This document shows positions 10,993 to 21,543 of a DNA stretch of 64,000 bases, piece by piece. Position 1 is the first letter of the stretch, and each line of letters opens with the position of its first letter. The notes below the pieces were generated by a model. The model had not been told where the DNA came from and did no database searches. It was given only the letters and a program-made list of their open reading frames with translations. The stretch comes from Carettochelys insculpta (lineage: Eukaryota > Chordata > Testudines > Carettochelyidae), in assembly GCF_033958435.1 (NCBI RefSeq), contig NC_134142.1:101317001-101381000 (forward strand). Direction: 5' to 3'. The translations under genes were made by a program, and so were the position numbers.

Positions 10993-12959
10993 TTACAGCC
11001 CAAACAAACGTAAAAGTGGGGGGAATATATACAAAGGGGGGGGAGGGCCACATCCTGGGCCCCACGCCCCTACAGTCCAGCACTGGGGGTGGGCGGCCGG
11101 GATCCCCACCTCGGCCACAGCCCTGGCTGGGGGCCAGGCGGACCGGTAGATACAGCCGGTGAGTGTCAGCTGGCCCCAAGTCCCCCTCGGCGGAATGGCC
11201 CTCAGTGGCGGTGCGACGGCGGACGGCGCTGCGGCTGGAGCAGCAGGTGGCGCAGCTGGTGGAGCACGCAGGGCGGGTGCAGCGGCGGCCAGCGCGACAT
11301 GGGGGGCCAGGTAGTCCGCTATGCGGTTGAAAGTCTGCATGTAGGCCCCCCCCATGCCTCCTGGCACTAGGCCAGCGCCCGCTCCTGCAGGTGGAGGCGG
11401 CGTTGCTCCACCCGCAGCCGCTGCTCAGTGACCTCCACCTGCTGGCGGTGGAGGGCGAGCAGCTGGGGGTCCATCGGCGGCGGCTGCTGCTGCTGGGTCC
11501 GCCGTCTTGCCCGCCGTGGGGCCGGTCGGTCCTCCGCCGAGGGGCTGGCCTGGAGTGATGGCCCCAGAGGGCTTTCCAGGACCACTGACGCCTCGCTGGC
11601 GCTCTCTGGTCCTTCCGATGGTGCAGCTGAGGAACACAGGAGGTGGGGAAGAAGAGTGGAGACAGCCGTTAGTGTGGGCCACGGCCCTTGTCCCCCCACC
11701 CCTGTGCTGCAGGTTCCCCATCCCTGTCCCCAGGAGATGCTGCTGTGATGGGGTTCAGAGGTCCCCCTGCACTGCACCCCGTCCGCTGGCAGGAGTGACT
11801 CTCACTCACTCAGCAGGTATGACAGGAGAGGTTTATTAGGCAACAGATGCCCAGTTTCTCCCAGAAGCGACAGTACAGCAGTCAGAGACAGTCCTTCCAA
11901 CCCGTCCTGGGGAGAAGACCCCGAGGGGTGCGCCTCTGGGGTGTAGCTTTCCTCCTCCTCAGGCAGGCAGCCTTCAAGCTCTCCCTTCCCCTAGCCTCTA
12001 ACTGCGGCCCCCGATTTCAAACCCAGCTCGGCTCCTCCCTCCCCTTTGTTCAGGGCAGAGGTGTAACCTGCCAGTTGTAGCCCCAGGATCATCCTTAGCC
12101 ACTGGGAGCTATTCAGCTTGTTTCTCATATCTAGCCTGAGTCTCACATTTGCACTCCCTCCTGCCCCAGGGATGGGGCATGGTACTGTCGTGCTGGGGGG
12201 GCAGGGGCTGATGCACTCCTGTGAGGGACATGCCACTGCTGTCCTTGGGGCCATGGTCATCTGGGCATGTGGAGGGCCCTGGCCATATCTATTACCCCCG
12301 CTCCTCAACCCAGGGGGTGTGCACCGGGGGGGTACATACCTGACGGTCCACTCCCACAGTCCGGGGGCGCCCGACTGCAGCTCCAGGACGGCAGGATGAT
12401 CTGCAGGCCGGCGTCACTAGAGGAGGAGTCCCCCCCCTGCTCCGGTGCCCCGGGGGTGGGCTCCTGGGGGGGCCCCGCAGGGTGTGGGGCTTGCCTCTGG
12501 GGCGGACTCCGCCTCCGGGGCCTGCTGCGGCTCCTCAGCCGAGGTGTCAAGCGTGGCCGGAGGGGAGGAGGTGTGCCGGGGGCCCAGGATGTTCCTGAGC
12601 TCCCTGTAAAAGGGGCAAGTGACGGGGGCGGCTCCAGATCGGCTGGCCGCATCCCGGGCCCGGGGGTAACCCTGCCTCAGCTCCTTCACTTTACTCCGGA
12701 CATGGTCCGGAGTGCAGGCAGGGTGACCCCGGGCGGCCAGGCCCTCAGCCAGCTGAGCAAACGCATCCATGTTCCACCTCTTGCTCCCCATTACCTGGAG
12801 TACCTCCTCCTCGCTCCAGAGCCCCAGCAGGTCCCAAAGCTCGGCCTCCATCCAGGAGGGGCCCCGCTACCGCTTCCCGGCCTGGCTCCTGGTCTGGGAG
12901 CCCTGGCTCCACTTGGGGGGGGTCCCCTGGGGGCGCTGGGTGGGCTGCCGGGCGGCCAT
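10993..12959 (-). pseudogene. Harbinger Myb/SANT-like accessory protein, inactivated
   Basis: The second gene of PIF/Harbinger elements; its product helps bring the transposase to the nucleus and to transposon ends (known for the family). The likely start is ATG at 12959-12957, opening MAARQPTQRP. The trihelix-type Myb domain follows (12850 down to about 12600) with ELWDLLGLW, WNMDAFAQLAEGL and VRSKVKELRQGY. The first exon ends at CAG|GTATGT (donor 12339-12338). The acceptor CCTCAG (11628-11627) opens an exon with QQQQPPPMDP and a Gln/Arg-rich helix QQVEVTEQRLRVEQRRL, probably a coiled coil. Lesions: TAG at 12869-12867; a frame change near 12440-12470; TAG at 11369-11367; and an 8-G run near 11348-11355 that shifts the downstream frame carrying MQTFNRIADYLAP. 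The 3' limit is uncertain. The intron now holds a solo LTR. Confidence 0.85.
11746..12235 (-). mobile_element. Solo LTR of an endogenous retrovirus
   Basis: A 490-bp block flanked by a perfect 6-bp duplication, ctgctg at 11740-11745 and 12236-12241. Read on minus it begins TGGCATG and ends CCCATCA, the TG...CA boundaries of retroviral LTRs. An AATAAA polyadenylation signal on minus (near 11831-11837, seen as tttatt on plus) lies about 85 bp before the 3' end, fixing the orientation. No internal retroviral sequence is present, so this is a solo LTR left by recombination between two LTRs. It sits in the intron of the Harbinger Myb-like gene and must be younger than that transposon insertion. 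Confidence 0.85.
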
Positions 12960-13526
12960 CACGTTGGGTGGGGGTGTGGATGGCTGTGGAGGAGCGTGCA
13001 GGCTAGCCGCGTATTACTGCTGCTGCCTGCACGCTCTCTCAGCTTCCTGCACAGGAAGGGAGGAGGCGGGGACCTTTAAGGGGCCGCTCCATGTGGCCAC
13101 CATTGAGCTCAGGGGCTGGAGAGAGCGTCTCTCAACCCCTCAGCTGATGGCCACCATGGAGGACCCCGCAATTTCGAAGTTGCGGGATGCGCAACGACTA
13201 CACGTTCCCTACTTCGACGTTGAACGTCGAAGTAGGGAGCTATTCCCATCCCCTCATGGGGTTAGCGGCTTCAACGTCTCGCTGCCTAACGTCGATGTTA
13301 ACATCGAAATAGCGCCCAACACGTATAGCCGTGACGGGCGCTATTTCAAAGTTAGTGCCGCTACTTTGAAGTAGCGTGCACGCGTAGACACGGCTCTAGA
13401 GTGTCATGTTAGTTACTGGCAGTACACAAATCCTTTGCAAGTGCCTGCTCCGGAAAGCACTCACAATACTACTGAAGTTTGAGAGTTCTGAGTGCTCCGT
13501 TCTTCTCAGGACCCCTGTCTCTAAAG

Positions 13527-14138
13527 CAGTGTTTCCTGAAGGGTGGTATGCAATAGGATTTCAAAGGATACGTGGCAGAAAATAAATTACTAAAAATCAA
13601 AACAAGAAAGCAGTCAAGTAGCACTTTAAAGACTAATAAAATAATTTATTAGGTGAGCTTTCATGGGACAAACCCACTTCTTCAGACCATAGCCATACCA
13701 GAACAGAGGGGTAATAGGGGATGAGAACTGAGGAATCATTGTTCCAGGTCAGCCATAAATATATTAGGATATTGTGGGGCCATGCGGGTGCTCATAGCAG
13801 CCTCTCTACTCTCTGATTTGCTCACCTTGTTTATTTTTTTCTGATTTGTCCACCTAGATTACTATTTTTGGTTCTCTGTGCTTTAAATATTGAGTTTGTT
13901 CTGGCATGGCTATGGTCTGAAGAAGTGGGTCTGTCCCATGAAAGCTCACCTAATAAACTATTTTGTTAGACTTCAAAGTGCTACTTGACTGCTTTTTTGT
14001 TTTGATAGTATACAGACTAGCACGGCTTTCTCTCTGTTACTACTAAAAAACGGGAGATTGGCACTGGGAGAAGGGGTACACCGATAAGGCTGAAGTCTCA
14101 AAACGGTTACGCAAATATTTTAAGTTTGGGACACACCG
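13527..14138. mobile_element. hAT element split by a retroposon insertion
   Basis: Flanked by perfect 8-bp duplications, ctctaaag at 13519-13526 and 14139-14146. The left end is CAGTGTTTCCTGAAGGGTGG; the right end reverse-complemented is CGGTGTGTCCCAAACTT, a weak inverted repeat. Only about 165 bp is the hAT itself; 13597-14041 is a later insertion. No coding capacity. Confidence 0.75.
13597..14041 (+). mobile_element. Fold-back retroposon with two inverted arms
   Basis: Two arms of about 100 bp (13598-13702 and 13908-14015) are inverted copies separated by about 205 bp of other sequence. Each arm contains CTGAAGAAGTGGGT-YTG-TCCCATGAAAGCTCACC and continues to 'taataaa..gttagactt...gctacttgactgctt'. 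The right arm extends into 'tacagactagcacggct', the shared 3' end of the family. An actaaaaa duplication (13589-13596 and 14042-14049) flanks the insert, which lies in a hAT element. The variable-length duplication points to retrotransposition. Family identity is uncertain; a Penelope-like origin is one possibility. Confidence 0.65.
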
Positions 14139-14146
14139 CTCTAAAG

Positions 14147-15952
14147 GAATAGAAGAACGTTTCTTATCCCAAAGTAGTACTGAGAAGTGATGAGTATCAC
14201 TATACCCCAGCACCCAGGGAGGCATTCTGCATGATTCTGTCACTGCTTAAACACAACATTAAGCACAGCCCTAGCCAGGCCTCTGGCAGCAAGCATTCGA
14301 ATCTGATTCTGAATAATAGCATTCCCCTCACAAAGGGTGTCAGACTTCATTTAGTGCTCATTGGGTTTTGTAACTAACCTGAGCACAGGCCCAAGTGCCA
14401 TTCAGTCCACTAAAGTGAAAATGTTCTGAGATATTACTCTTTGCCATGCAGTCTTTGACAGCTGAACCTCTGCAATCTCTTTCACAGTAGCGTGAAAGGA
14501 AACAAATCTTTTGGGTTTAAACAGCAAGGAGATAAGACATCCAAGGACACTAAATGTCACTAGAGATGGGAATGGAGCAATTTATACATGGAGCTAAAAC
14601 AAGGTTTTCCTTTACCAGTTTGTTCTAGATAGCTCCCCAAAGAAATAAGCCTTTTCAAAAAATGATCTACAGTTTTCTTAAGAATTACTGCAAGGTTTGC
14701 GCTAAGGTGATTTCTGAATGCACTGTGGATGTAGACAAATAAACCACAGCCGAGTGATTACTTTTCAGTAGACACAATTCTCAACCTTTTGCTCCCAAAT
14801 TTTAAAGCTTTATATTTACAGAGCATGCTAATTTATTTCAGCAGCCCAGCCTTCAACTGGATTCAAAAGCATCACAGGGTTTACATTTCGCATTTCTTTC
14901 TGATCTGCTGATGCAAAGAATTTCTTTGTGCCTTCAGAATGCAGTCTTTGGGGGGGTTCCCCTCTCCCCCAGAATAGTCCTTAATATAGTCTAAAAGCTC
15001 AAAATATTGGGCTTCATAACACAGGAAGAGAAGCATCATACCACAACCATCATTATCTTGACAAACCCTTTGTAGGTCTTTGAGAGGACAAGGCACAACT
15101 GTGCCACTTCCAGCAAGAACCAGTTTAGCATGTCAGGGAGACAAGGAGCAACTTGGGGTTGGGGAAGGGAAAAACAATCCAAATTTCATTAAAGGATACT
15201 GAATAAATCAGTATGTACAAAAGGAATTACATGCTAAGCTGTTTTCTGACAAGAACTGGTTGAATAATCTCTAATAAATATTTATGACAAATTTATCCTT
15301 TTTTTTTTTTTTTTTTTTTTCTACTAATAAATTGCTGAGAACAGGCAATGCTTTATTTACAAGTATTAACCAGAACACCAGTGTAGGTAAATGTTTAAGA
15401 GCAGTTCCTTTGGAGTATACAAAATTCAACAGGATTAATTAGTTTTGGTTGCACATACATCACATGGTGTTTTTCTTCCTCCTGATTGATTGAATGTAAT
15501 TCTTGGCATCAAGTTTCTACTAACACTCATATACAAATTCAGCTTTAATTTTCTGCTGCTAGTCCCTCAAGGACTCATCTTTTTGCTCTGTGTTTCTACT
15601 GTGAAGTTCTGATCCATGACTGGGCCCCCTACGCACTATACCAATACAATAATATTTTTGCTTACATTTCATTTTTCTGTAAACATTCCTGCCAGTGAGC
15701 ACCCTTTGCTAGATTAGCAACCCCGGGCCTTACATAGTATAAATATCTTTGCATACTTCTGTGCAGGCAATTAAGCATGGGTGGAAACATTTGAAAGACC
15801 AGACCCTTAGCCAGGAGCAAGCAGATAAAGACAAAAAGGGATATGAGAAGAATCAAAATAAATACATTCAAAAATCCTAAGGATGTTCATGGATTCCCCT
15901 TCTCTACCCATGACATTTGCACTGGAATATAAGGTGGCTTTCACGCTGTAAA
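14147..15952. other. Non-genic AT-rich DNA
   Basis: No gene or mobile element recognised. A (T)22 tract lies at 15299-15320. Short open frames near 14881-15096 and 15662-15871 have no family motifs or splice context. Confidence 0.45.
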
Positions 15953-16500
15953 CCACAGAATCATAGGACTGGAAGGGACCTTAAAAAGTCTTCTAGTCCA
16001 GTTTCCTGTACTCATGGCATGGTTAAGTATTATCTAGACTATACCTGACAGATGTTTGTATAACCTGCTCTTAAAAATCTTTAATGATGGAAACTCCACA
16101 ACTTCCCTAGAAAATTTATTCCAATGCTTAATTACCTTGACAATTAGGAAGTTGTGTTTTTGTTTTTTTGTTTTGTTTTTTTTTTCCTAACATCCAACCT
16201 AAACCTCCCTTGTTGCTACTGAAGTGCAGTGCTTCTTATCTTATCATCAGAGGTTAAGGAAAGCAATTTTTCTCCCTCCTCCTTGTAACCTCTTTTATGG
16301 AAAACATTATGACCACTGTATCTTCTCTTTTCCAAACTAAACAATCACATTTTTTTCCAATCTTCCTTCATGTTTATTGTTCTTCTCTGATTTTTTTTTT
16401 TCCATTTTATCTGCATCCTTCCTGAAATATGACACCCAGAAGTGGACACGATACTTCAGTGGATGTCTAATCAGCACAGAGTAGAGAAGAATTACTTCCT

Positions 16501-16754
16501 GGCTACATCTACACTAGAGTATAATAGATAAAACTGGGGTTTTGTCAACAAAACTCATGGAGCAGCTACACACAAAATGCATTTTGTCAACAAAAGAGCT
16601 CTGTAGATGCTCCAGGAGGCCCTTTTGTTGACAGAGAGGATCAAAAGATCAATCCACTTGTATGCGTAGACACAATCTGTTGACAGAAGTTTTGTTGGAA
16701 TCTCTCTCCTGAGAGGAACTTCTGTAGACAGCTGCTTCAAGTGTAGATGTAGCC
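16501..16754. mobile_element. Harbinger-type MITE, TGTCAACA subgroup
   Basis: Ends GGCTACATCTACACTAGAG and, reverse-complemented, GGCTACATCTACACTTGAAG. Inside are repeated 'ttttgtcaacaaaa' and 'tctgttgacagaag' motifs. The element splits the CR1 at 'ttacttcct...gtgtcttgctc'. It is 254 bp with no coding capacity. A clear 3-bp duplication is not readable. Confidence 0.75.
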
Positions 16755-17212
16755 CTTGTGTCTTGCTCACAAACACTTCAGGTAATACATCGGAGAATAA
16801 TGTTTGCTTTTCTTGCAACAGTGTTGACTTATATTTAGCTTGTGATGGTCCCTTCTGCAATAGCCCTTCTCAGGCTGTCATTTCTTATTTTGCAGTTGTG
16901 GAACTGATTGTTCCACCCTATGTGGAGTACTTCATGTTTGTCTTTATTGAATTTCATCATATTTATTTCAGACCATTTCTCCAGATCATTCTGAATTTTT
17001 ATTTTGAATTTTAATCCTGTCCTCCAAAGCACTGGTCTCAGTTCACTATCCTTCCCACTTGATATAGTCTACAAACTGTGTAACTGTACTCCCTCTGCCA
17101 TTATCTAAAACAGATATTGAACAGAACCAGATCCAGAACTGATCGATGCGGGACCAAACTCACTATGCCCTTCCTGCTTGATTGTGAACCACTGGTAACT
17201 GTTTGGAAAAGT

Positions 17213-17475
17213 GTTCCTGGAGAGCAAGGCCATCCCTATACCGGTGCCAGAACCAGAGTGCTCCACTTCCTGTCACTGTTAGGAAGTGGATTGAGCCAGC
17301 ACGGAGATGGCAGCAGAGTAGAGCAGGCTGCTGAATTACTCTGCTTCCCACCACCCTATCTCAGGCCCCACCCTCCACAAAAAATCCCCCAGGATTCTCT
17401 GGCCCTCCCAAAGCCTGCAGCCTGAGGTAGCCACCCCAAAACCACCCTACAGACAGGACGGCTCTGCCAGAGAGT
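17213..17475. mobile_element. Unidentified GC-richer insertion in the CR1
   Basis: CR1-like sequence stops at 'gtttggaaaa' and resumes at 'gagtagttatgcaacc'. The intervening block is C-rich and unlike CR1. No inverted ends or target duplication could be read, so boundaries and class are uncertain. Confidence 0.4.
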
Positions 17476-18043
17476 AGTTATGCAACCACCTTATCATAGC
17501 TCTGCCTAGGCTGTATTTTCCTAGATTGTTCATCATAAGAACATGAGAGACAGCATCTAAAGACTTATTAAAGTTAAAAGATATCCTATCTACCTTTCAC
17601 ACCAGCCCCAACATCCACAATGCTTGTAACCTTGTCAAAAATGATATTTGGTTGGTTTGACATCACTTGTTTTTTAAAAAGTCTTACTGACTTATTTGTC
17701 ACTTTATTATCTTCCAGGTGTTTGCAAACTGATTGCTCCACTATTTTCCAGGTATTCAAGTTAAGCTAACTGGTTTGTAATTCCCAAGATTGTCCTCATT
17801 TTCTCTTATATAGATAGGTAAATATAGTGCCATTTTCCAGTCCTCTGGACTCTCTCCAGTCTTCCATGACTTTTCAAAGATAATAGCTAATCGCTCAGAT
17901 ATCACCTCAATCAGCTAGGAAGTATTTAATGAGGCCCTGGTGACCTAAACACATTAATTTGTCCAACTAATTTTAATGCATTCTCTCCCTATTTTAGCCT
18001 CTGATCCAACCTCATTTTCATTGGCAATCATGTTACATACCCA

Positions 18044-18715
18044 GGCTGCTTCTACACTAGAGAGTTTTGTTGACAGAAGGGGCCTTCTGTCGACATAACT
18101 CAGAGCATCTACACACATAGGCGACATCTACACTAGCCCAAAATTTCGAAGTTTACTAATGAAGCATCTCATTAGAATGCTGGCAGCCGCAGCACTTTGA
18201 AATTGATGTGGCTTGGCACCGCATGGCTCACCCAGATGGGGCTCCTTTTCGAAAGGACCCCGGCAACTTCGAAATCCCCTTATTCCTATCTGCTGTTAGG
18301 AATAAGGGGATTTCGAATTTGCCAGGGTCAATTTCGAAGTGCCGCAGCTGCTGGCATTCTAATGAAACGCTGAATATGTATTTCAGCGCTTTATTAGTAA
18401 ACTTCGAAATGCCCATTTTGAAGTTTTGGGCTAGTGTAGACACGGTCATAAAGTGTTCTGTTGACAGAATTTTGACAGAACCCTGCATTTACCTCAACAG
18501 TGTTATCTCAAGAATTTGAGGAATAACACTCTGTCAACAGAGGCACAGTGTAGACGCTTCTGTTGACAGAGGAGGTTTCCGGTTCACCGGGCAGCCTTAT
18601 GTGTAAAGCTTCCAGTCAGCCATTCTGTCCACAGAAGGCAGGGCAGCCTGGCTTTTCTCTGTCAACAGAGCAGAGCAGAATAATGTCAACAGATGCTTCT
18701 AATGTAGATGTAGCC
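18044..18715. mobile_element. Harbinger-type MITE, TGTCGACAGA subgroup, with nested element
   Basis: Ends GGCTGCTTCTACACTAGAG and, reverse-complemented, GGCTACATCTACATTAGAAGC. It contains many tctgttgacaga/tctgtcaacaga motifs, for example near 18068, 18090, 18460, 18530, 18560 and 18660. Removing the 328-bp inner element leaves about 344 bp. It lies inside the CR1, between 'catgttacatacc' and 'acaatcattactaac'. Confidence 0.8.
18120..18447. mobile_element. Harbinger-type MITE, TCGAAA subgroup, nested
   Basis: Left end GGCGACATCTACACTAGCCC and right end, reverse-complemented, GACCGTGTCTACACTAGCCC, flanked by a perfect ata duplication (18117-18119 and 18448-18450). It is almost one long palindrome: the 'aatttcgaagtttactaat' arms, gcatctcattagaatgc-type arms and a central 'ccccttattcctatctgctgttaggaataagggg'. 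Excising it rejoins the surrounding MITE, confirming order of insertion. Confidence 0.9.
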
Positions 18716-18860
18716 ACAATCATTACTAACCTTTTGGTGAAGGAAAAAAAAAGCCTAAAAAGTCATTTAGCACTTTTTCCCATTTCCATATTTTCTGTTA
18801 TTTTTCCTCCTTCATTCAGTAATGGATTTATAAGATGTACCCTGGAATGATGCTGCTTCT

Positions 18861-19482
18861 ACTCATCCTCCTGAAATTATCAGGCTTATGAGCTCACCAT
18901 AACTTAAATCACTTGAGTCCTGGGTATTCAATACGCTAGCAGAGAAACTGAAATACATACAGCATAATGCCTGTAGGACATTGTCTTCATGATTATGAAG
19001 TTTATTGCTCATCTATTTTAATGAAGTTGTGCTCCTCCAAGGAATTCTGTTCTCCTAAAAACTGATCTCTTGTATTGTTACTGCATACAGTTTACAAACC
19101 ATACTCAGCAGAGTTGATTTTCTTCATTTGGCTTAGTCAACTGTGAAAGTACCAGGAAGAATTCTAGAAGAGAGAAATACAGTGTACAATTTTTCCCCTT
19201 TTGCAATTCCTTCCTTTAAAAATGTTTTTAAATAAAAACAACAAGCTTGCACTTTGTTTCATTTACAAATATTTAAGTAAAGATGTATACATAAGTAGAG
19301 CTCAAGAGAAAGTAGCAGAACTTGGTGAATATTTTTGTCCAGCAATAGCCAACTCTAATAAATATTCCAGTCCTTTCTATGTATGCGTCTTACAGTTAAG
19401 GATAACAGTTTTATAAAACCATTACCTAAAATAATCGTAAAATTATTATACATGCCAAATTTCATTAAGTATAAAATATAAG

Positions 19483-19484
<2 letters not shown>
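18861..19484. other. Non-genic AT-rich DNA
   Basis: Nothing recognised; AT-rich, no repeats with readable ends. Confidence 0.45.

Positions 19485-19518
<34 letters not shown>
19485..19518. repeat. (GT)17 microsatellite
   Basis: An uninterrupted run of 17 GT units, followed after a short gap by 'acacacacac'. It ends about 20 bp from the left end of the transposon at 19540. Confidence 0.95.
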
Positions 19519-19519
<1 letters not shown>

Positions 19520-19539
19520 TTCATACACACACACTCAAA

Positions 19540-20239
19540 AGCTGTGTCTACACGTGCACGCTACTTCGAAGTAGCGGCACTAACTTCAAAATAGCGCCCG
19601 TCACGGCTACACGTGTTGGGTGCTATTTCGATGTTAACATCGCCGTTAGGCGGCGAGACGTTGAAGCCGCTAACCCCATGAGGGGATGGGAATAGCGCCC
19701 TACTTCGAAGTTGAACGTCGAAGTAGGGCACGTGTAGACGATCCGCGTCCTGCAATATCGAAATAGCGGGGTCCGCCATGGTGGCCATCAGCTGAGGGGT
19801 TGAGAGACGCTCTCTCCAGCCCCTGCGGGGCTCTATGGTCATTGTGTGCAGCAGCCCTTAGCCCAGGGCTTCTGGCTGCTGGCTGCTGCTGCTGCAGCTG
19901 GGGATCCATGCTGCATGCACAGGGTCTGCAACCAGTTGTCGGCTCTGTGGATCTTGTGTTGTTTAGTGCAACTGTGTCTGGGAGGGGCCCTTAAAGGGAG
20001 CAGCTTGCTGTTGAGTCTGCCCTGTGACCCTGTCTGCAGCTGTGCCTGGCACCCTTATTTCGATGTGTGCTACTTGGGCGTGTAGACGTTCCCTCGCAGC
20101 GCCTATTTCGATGTGGTGCTGCACAACGTTGATGTTGAACGTCGACGTTGCCAGCCCTGGAGGACATGTAGACGTTATTCTTCGATGTCGCTAAATCGAA
20201 ATAAGCTATTCGACGTAGGCTTCACGTGTAGACGTAGCT
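19540..20239 (-). mobile_element. Internally deleted derivative of the 9007-13395 Harbinger
   Basis: A 700-bp element with ends AGCTGTGTCTACACGTG and, reverse-complemented, AGCTACGTCTACACGTG, flanked by aaa on both sides (19537-19539 and 20240-20242). Its left 300 bp matches the reverse complement of the right end of the big element (13080-13395), including the 'cccatgaggggatgggaatag' region. Its right 270 bp matches the reverse complement of 9007-9305, including 'ggcacccttatttcgatgtgt' and 'ttaaaggg'. Both genes are deleted; about 110 bp around 19850-19965 has no obvious counterpart. The frame at 19561-19842 is not a gene. Confidence 0.9.
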
Positions 20240-20242
20240 AAA

Positions 20243-21540
20243 AAGTTTAGGAAACCCAGGACAGAGAACTAAAGAGTTGCAGTCTTACAAATCTACTAAC
20301 AGTACTGGTCTGGATTCTCCTTTCACGCTAGTGAGAATCAGAGCAAACTCCACTGAAGATGATGAAGTTAAACAAGTGTAAATGAAGGCGCTGTAAATTA
20401 AAGAGCAGAATCAGGCTCATCCCTGGTATGTCAAGATATCAGATGATTTTTGAAACTTTATGCAGCACTTGTACCACTCCCAACAGCTGAGCAAATATCC
20501 ACCCTGCCTCTAATCTACTGGAAATTTGAGAGGGGTGCCATTAGTGAGAGGATCTCTTTCTTACAAAAGCAGCCTCCAGAAAGAAAAAGTTAGAGAACCA
20601 CTGACTGAATGGAGCACTGCTGATTATCTGGGAGTGAACAGTGTTATTGCTGGATGTAAAAGGATACCAGATTTCAGTTTCCCTGTCCATGCTTTGTTAT
20701 GATTTTCTTTAGGAAAATAATTTCAGAGAAGAGAAATGTTGGTGAAAGGGATCCCATCAGTTCTTCTTTTGCTGCAGCAATGACATTTTACTAGTTCACT
20801 CTCATCAAGCCATTGAATGTGAGAGTCAGTTATTGCTCATAATTATTCTCAAATTATTTTCTTTGATCATGAAAAGGATATGATTTGGATGCAGGTAGGG
20901 CACAACTGGAACAAACAGCTGTTTCAATCATTCATAAGCAACCCTTTATCTCACCCTTCCCTCCCGCCCCCAAGCCCTCAAGGACAAAGTTGCAGAGCTT
21001 TTCAACACCAGGTGTCACTCAAACTAAGAGTGAAGTGAACGGCGGAGTAAATAAAAGAGGTAAAATTACGTAACACTCTTTTCGCCACTTCACCAATAAC
21101 AAAATGCCTTGCTTTGGAATTACATTATGACTCTTGCCCTTTACAGACAGTGAAAATCCATTCTGTTCTGGAGGAATTATTCCTTCTCAGAGTGACCCTC
21201 TTTATATGGCTCTTTTGCCCCTCAAGCAGCTGACAAAAGGAGCCTATTAGCTTTGAGAGAGGGAAGCTGCAGTCACCCAGCTTCAGGGTGAGTGCTGAAT
21301 ATGTAGCTGCTCACAGAGAGAGAATACTGAGAAGTGAGAACAAAGTAGCAGGTCAGAGGGATGGAAGGAAGAAACACTTGAATATCAGACTCTTACCACT
21401 GGACTACTGCCAGTCTCATTTGTATGATGTCTTGAGCGCCAAACTTCCAAAATAATAAGTTCTCTTTACATATTTAAAGAGAAATCAGCTGTCAAAAATA
21501 ACTTGACCATCACACATGGAGATATCTTTCTCTGAACACT
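20243..21540. other. Non-genic DNA with one palindromic repeat
   Basis: Around 20305-20420 the sequence 'ggattctcctttcacgctagtg...caaactccactgaag...agagcagaatcaggctc' resembles a quasi-palindromic repeat found across amniotes. The rest is unrecognised. Confidence 0.4.
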
Positions 21541-21543
21541 GTA

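Larger units (their letters stand above)
9007..13395 (+). mobile_element. PIF/Harbinger transposon, near full length, inactivated
   Basis: A 4389-bp element with 17-bp imperfect terminal inverted repeats: AGCTACGTCTACACGTG on the left and, reverse-complemented, AGCCGTGTCTACGCGTG on the right. The trinucleotide cta flanks both ends (9004-9006 and 13396-13398), fitting the 3-bp duplication of PIF/Harbinger. It has the diagnostic two-gene plan: a DDE transposase on plus (9365-10705) and a Myb/SANT-like gene on minus (about 10993-12959), transcribed towards each other. Subterminal regions are dense in TTTCGA/TCGAAA motifs. The interior is far richer in GC and CpG than its surroundings. Both genes carry stops and frameshifts, so this copy is not autonomous. 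A solo LTR lies inside the second gene. Confidence 0.92.
15953..18860 (-). mobile_element. Old CR1-type LINE, interrupted by later insertions
   Basis: The 3' end lies at left with 'cacagaatcataggactggaagggacc', the hallmark of CR1 tails read in reverse. Minus-strand remnants of the reverse-transcriptase region follow, for example NMMKFNKDKHEVLHIG near 16900-16970. The sequence then runs on through 17480-18040 and 18716-18860 in CR1-like order. Three insertions interrupt it: 16501-16754, about 17213-17475 and 18044-18715. Reading frames are shredded. The right boundary is approximate. Confidence 0.75.

Noticed and set aside
12267..13079. Plus-strand frame of 270 codons
   Set aside because: Antisense to the Myb/SANT-like gene, whose domain residues and splice sites are clear on minus.
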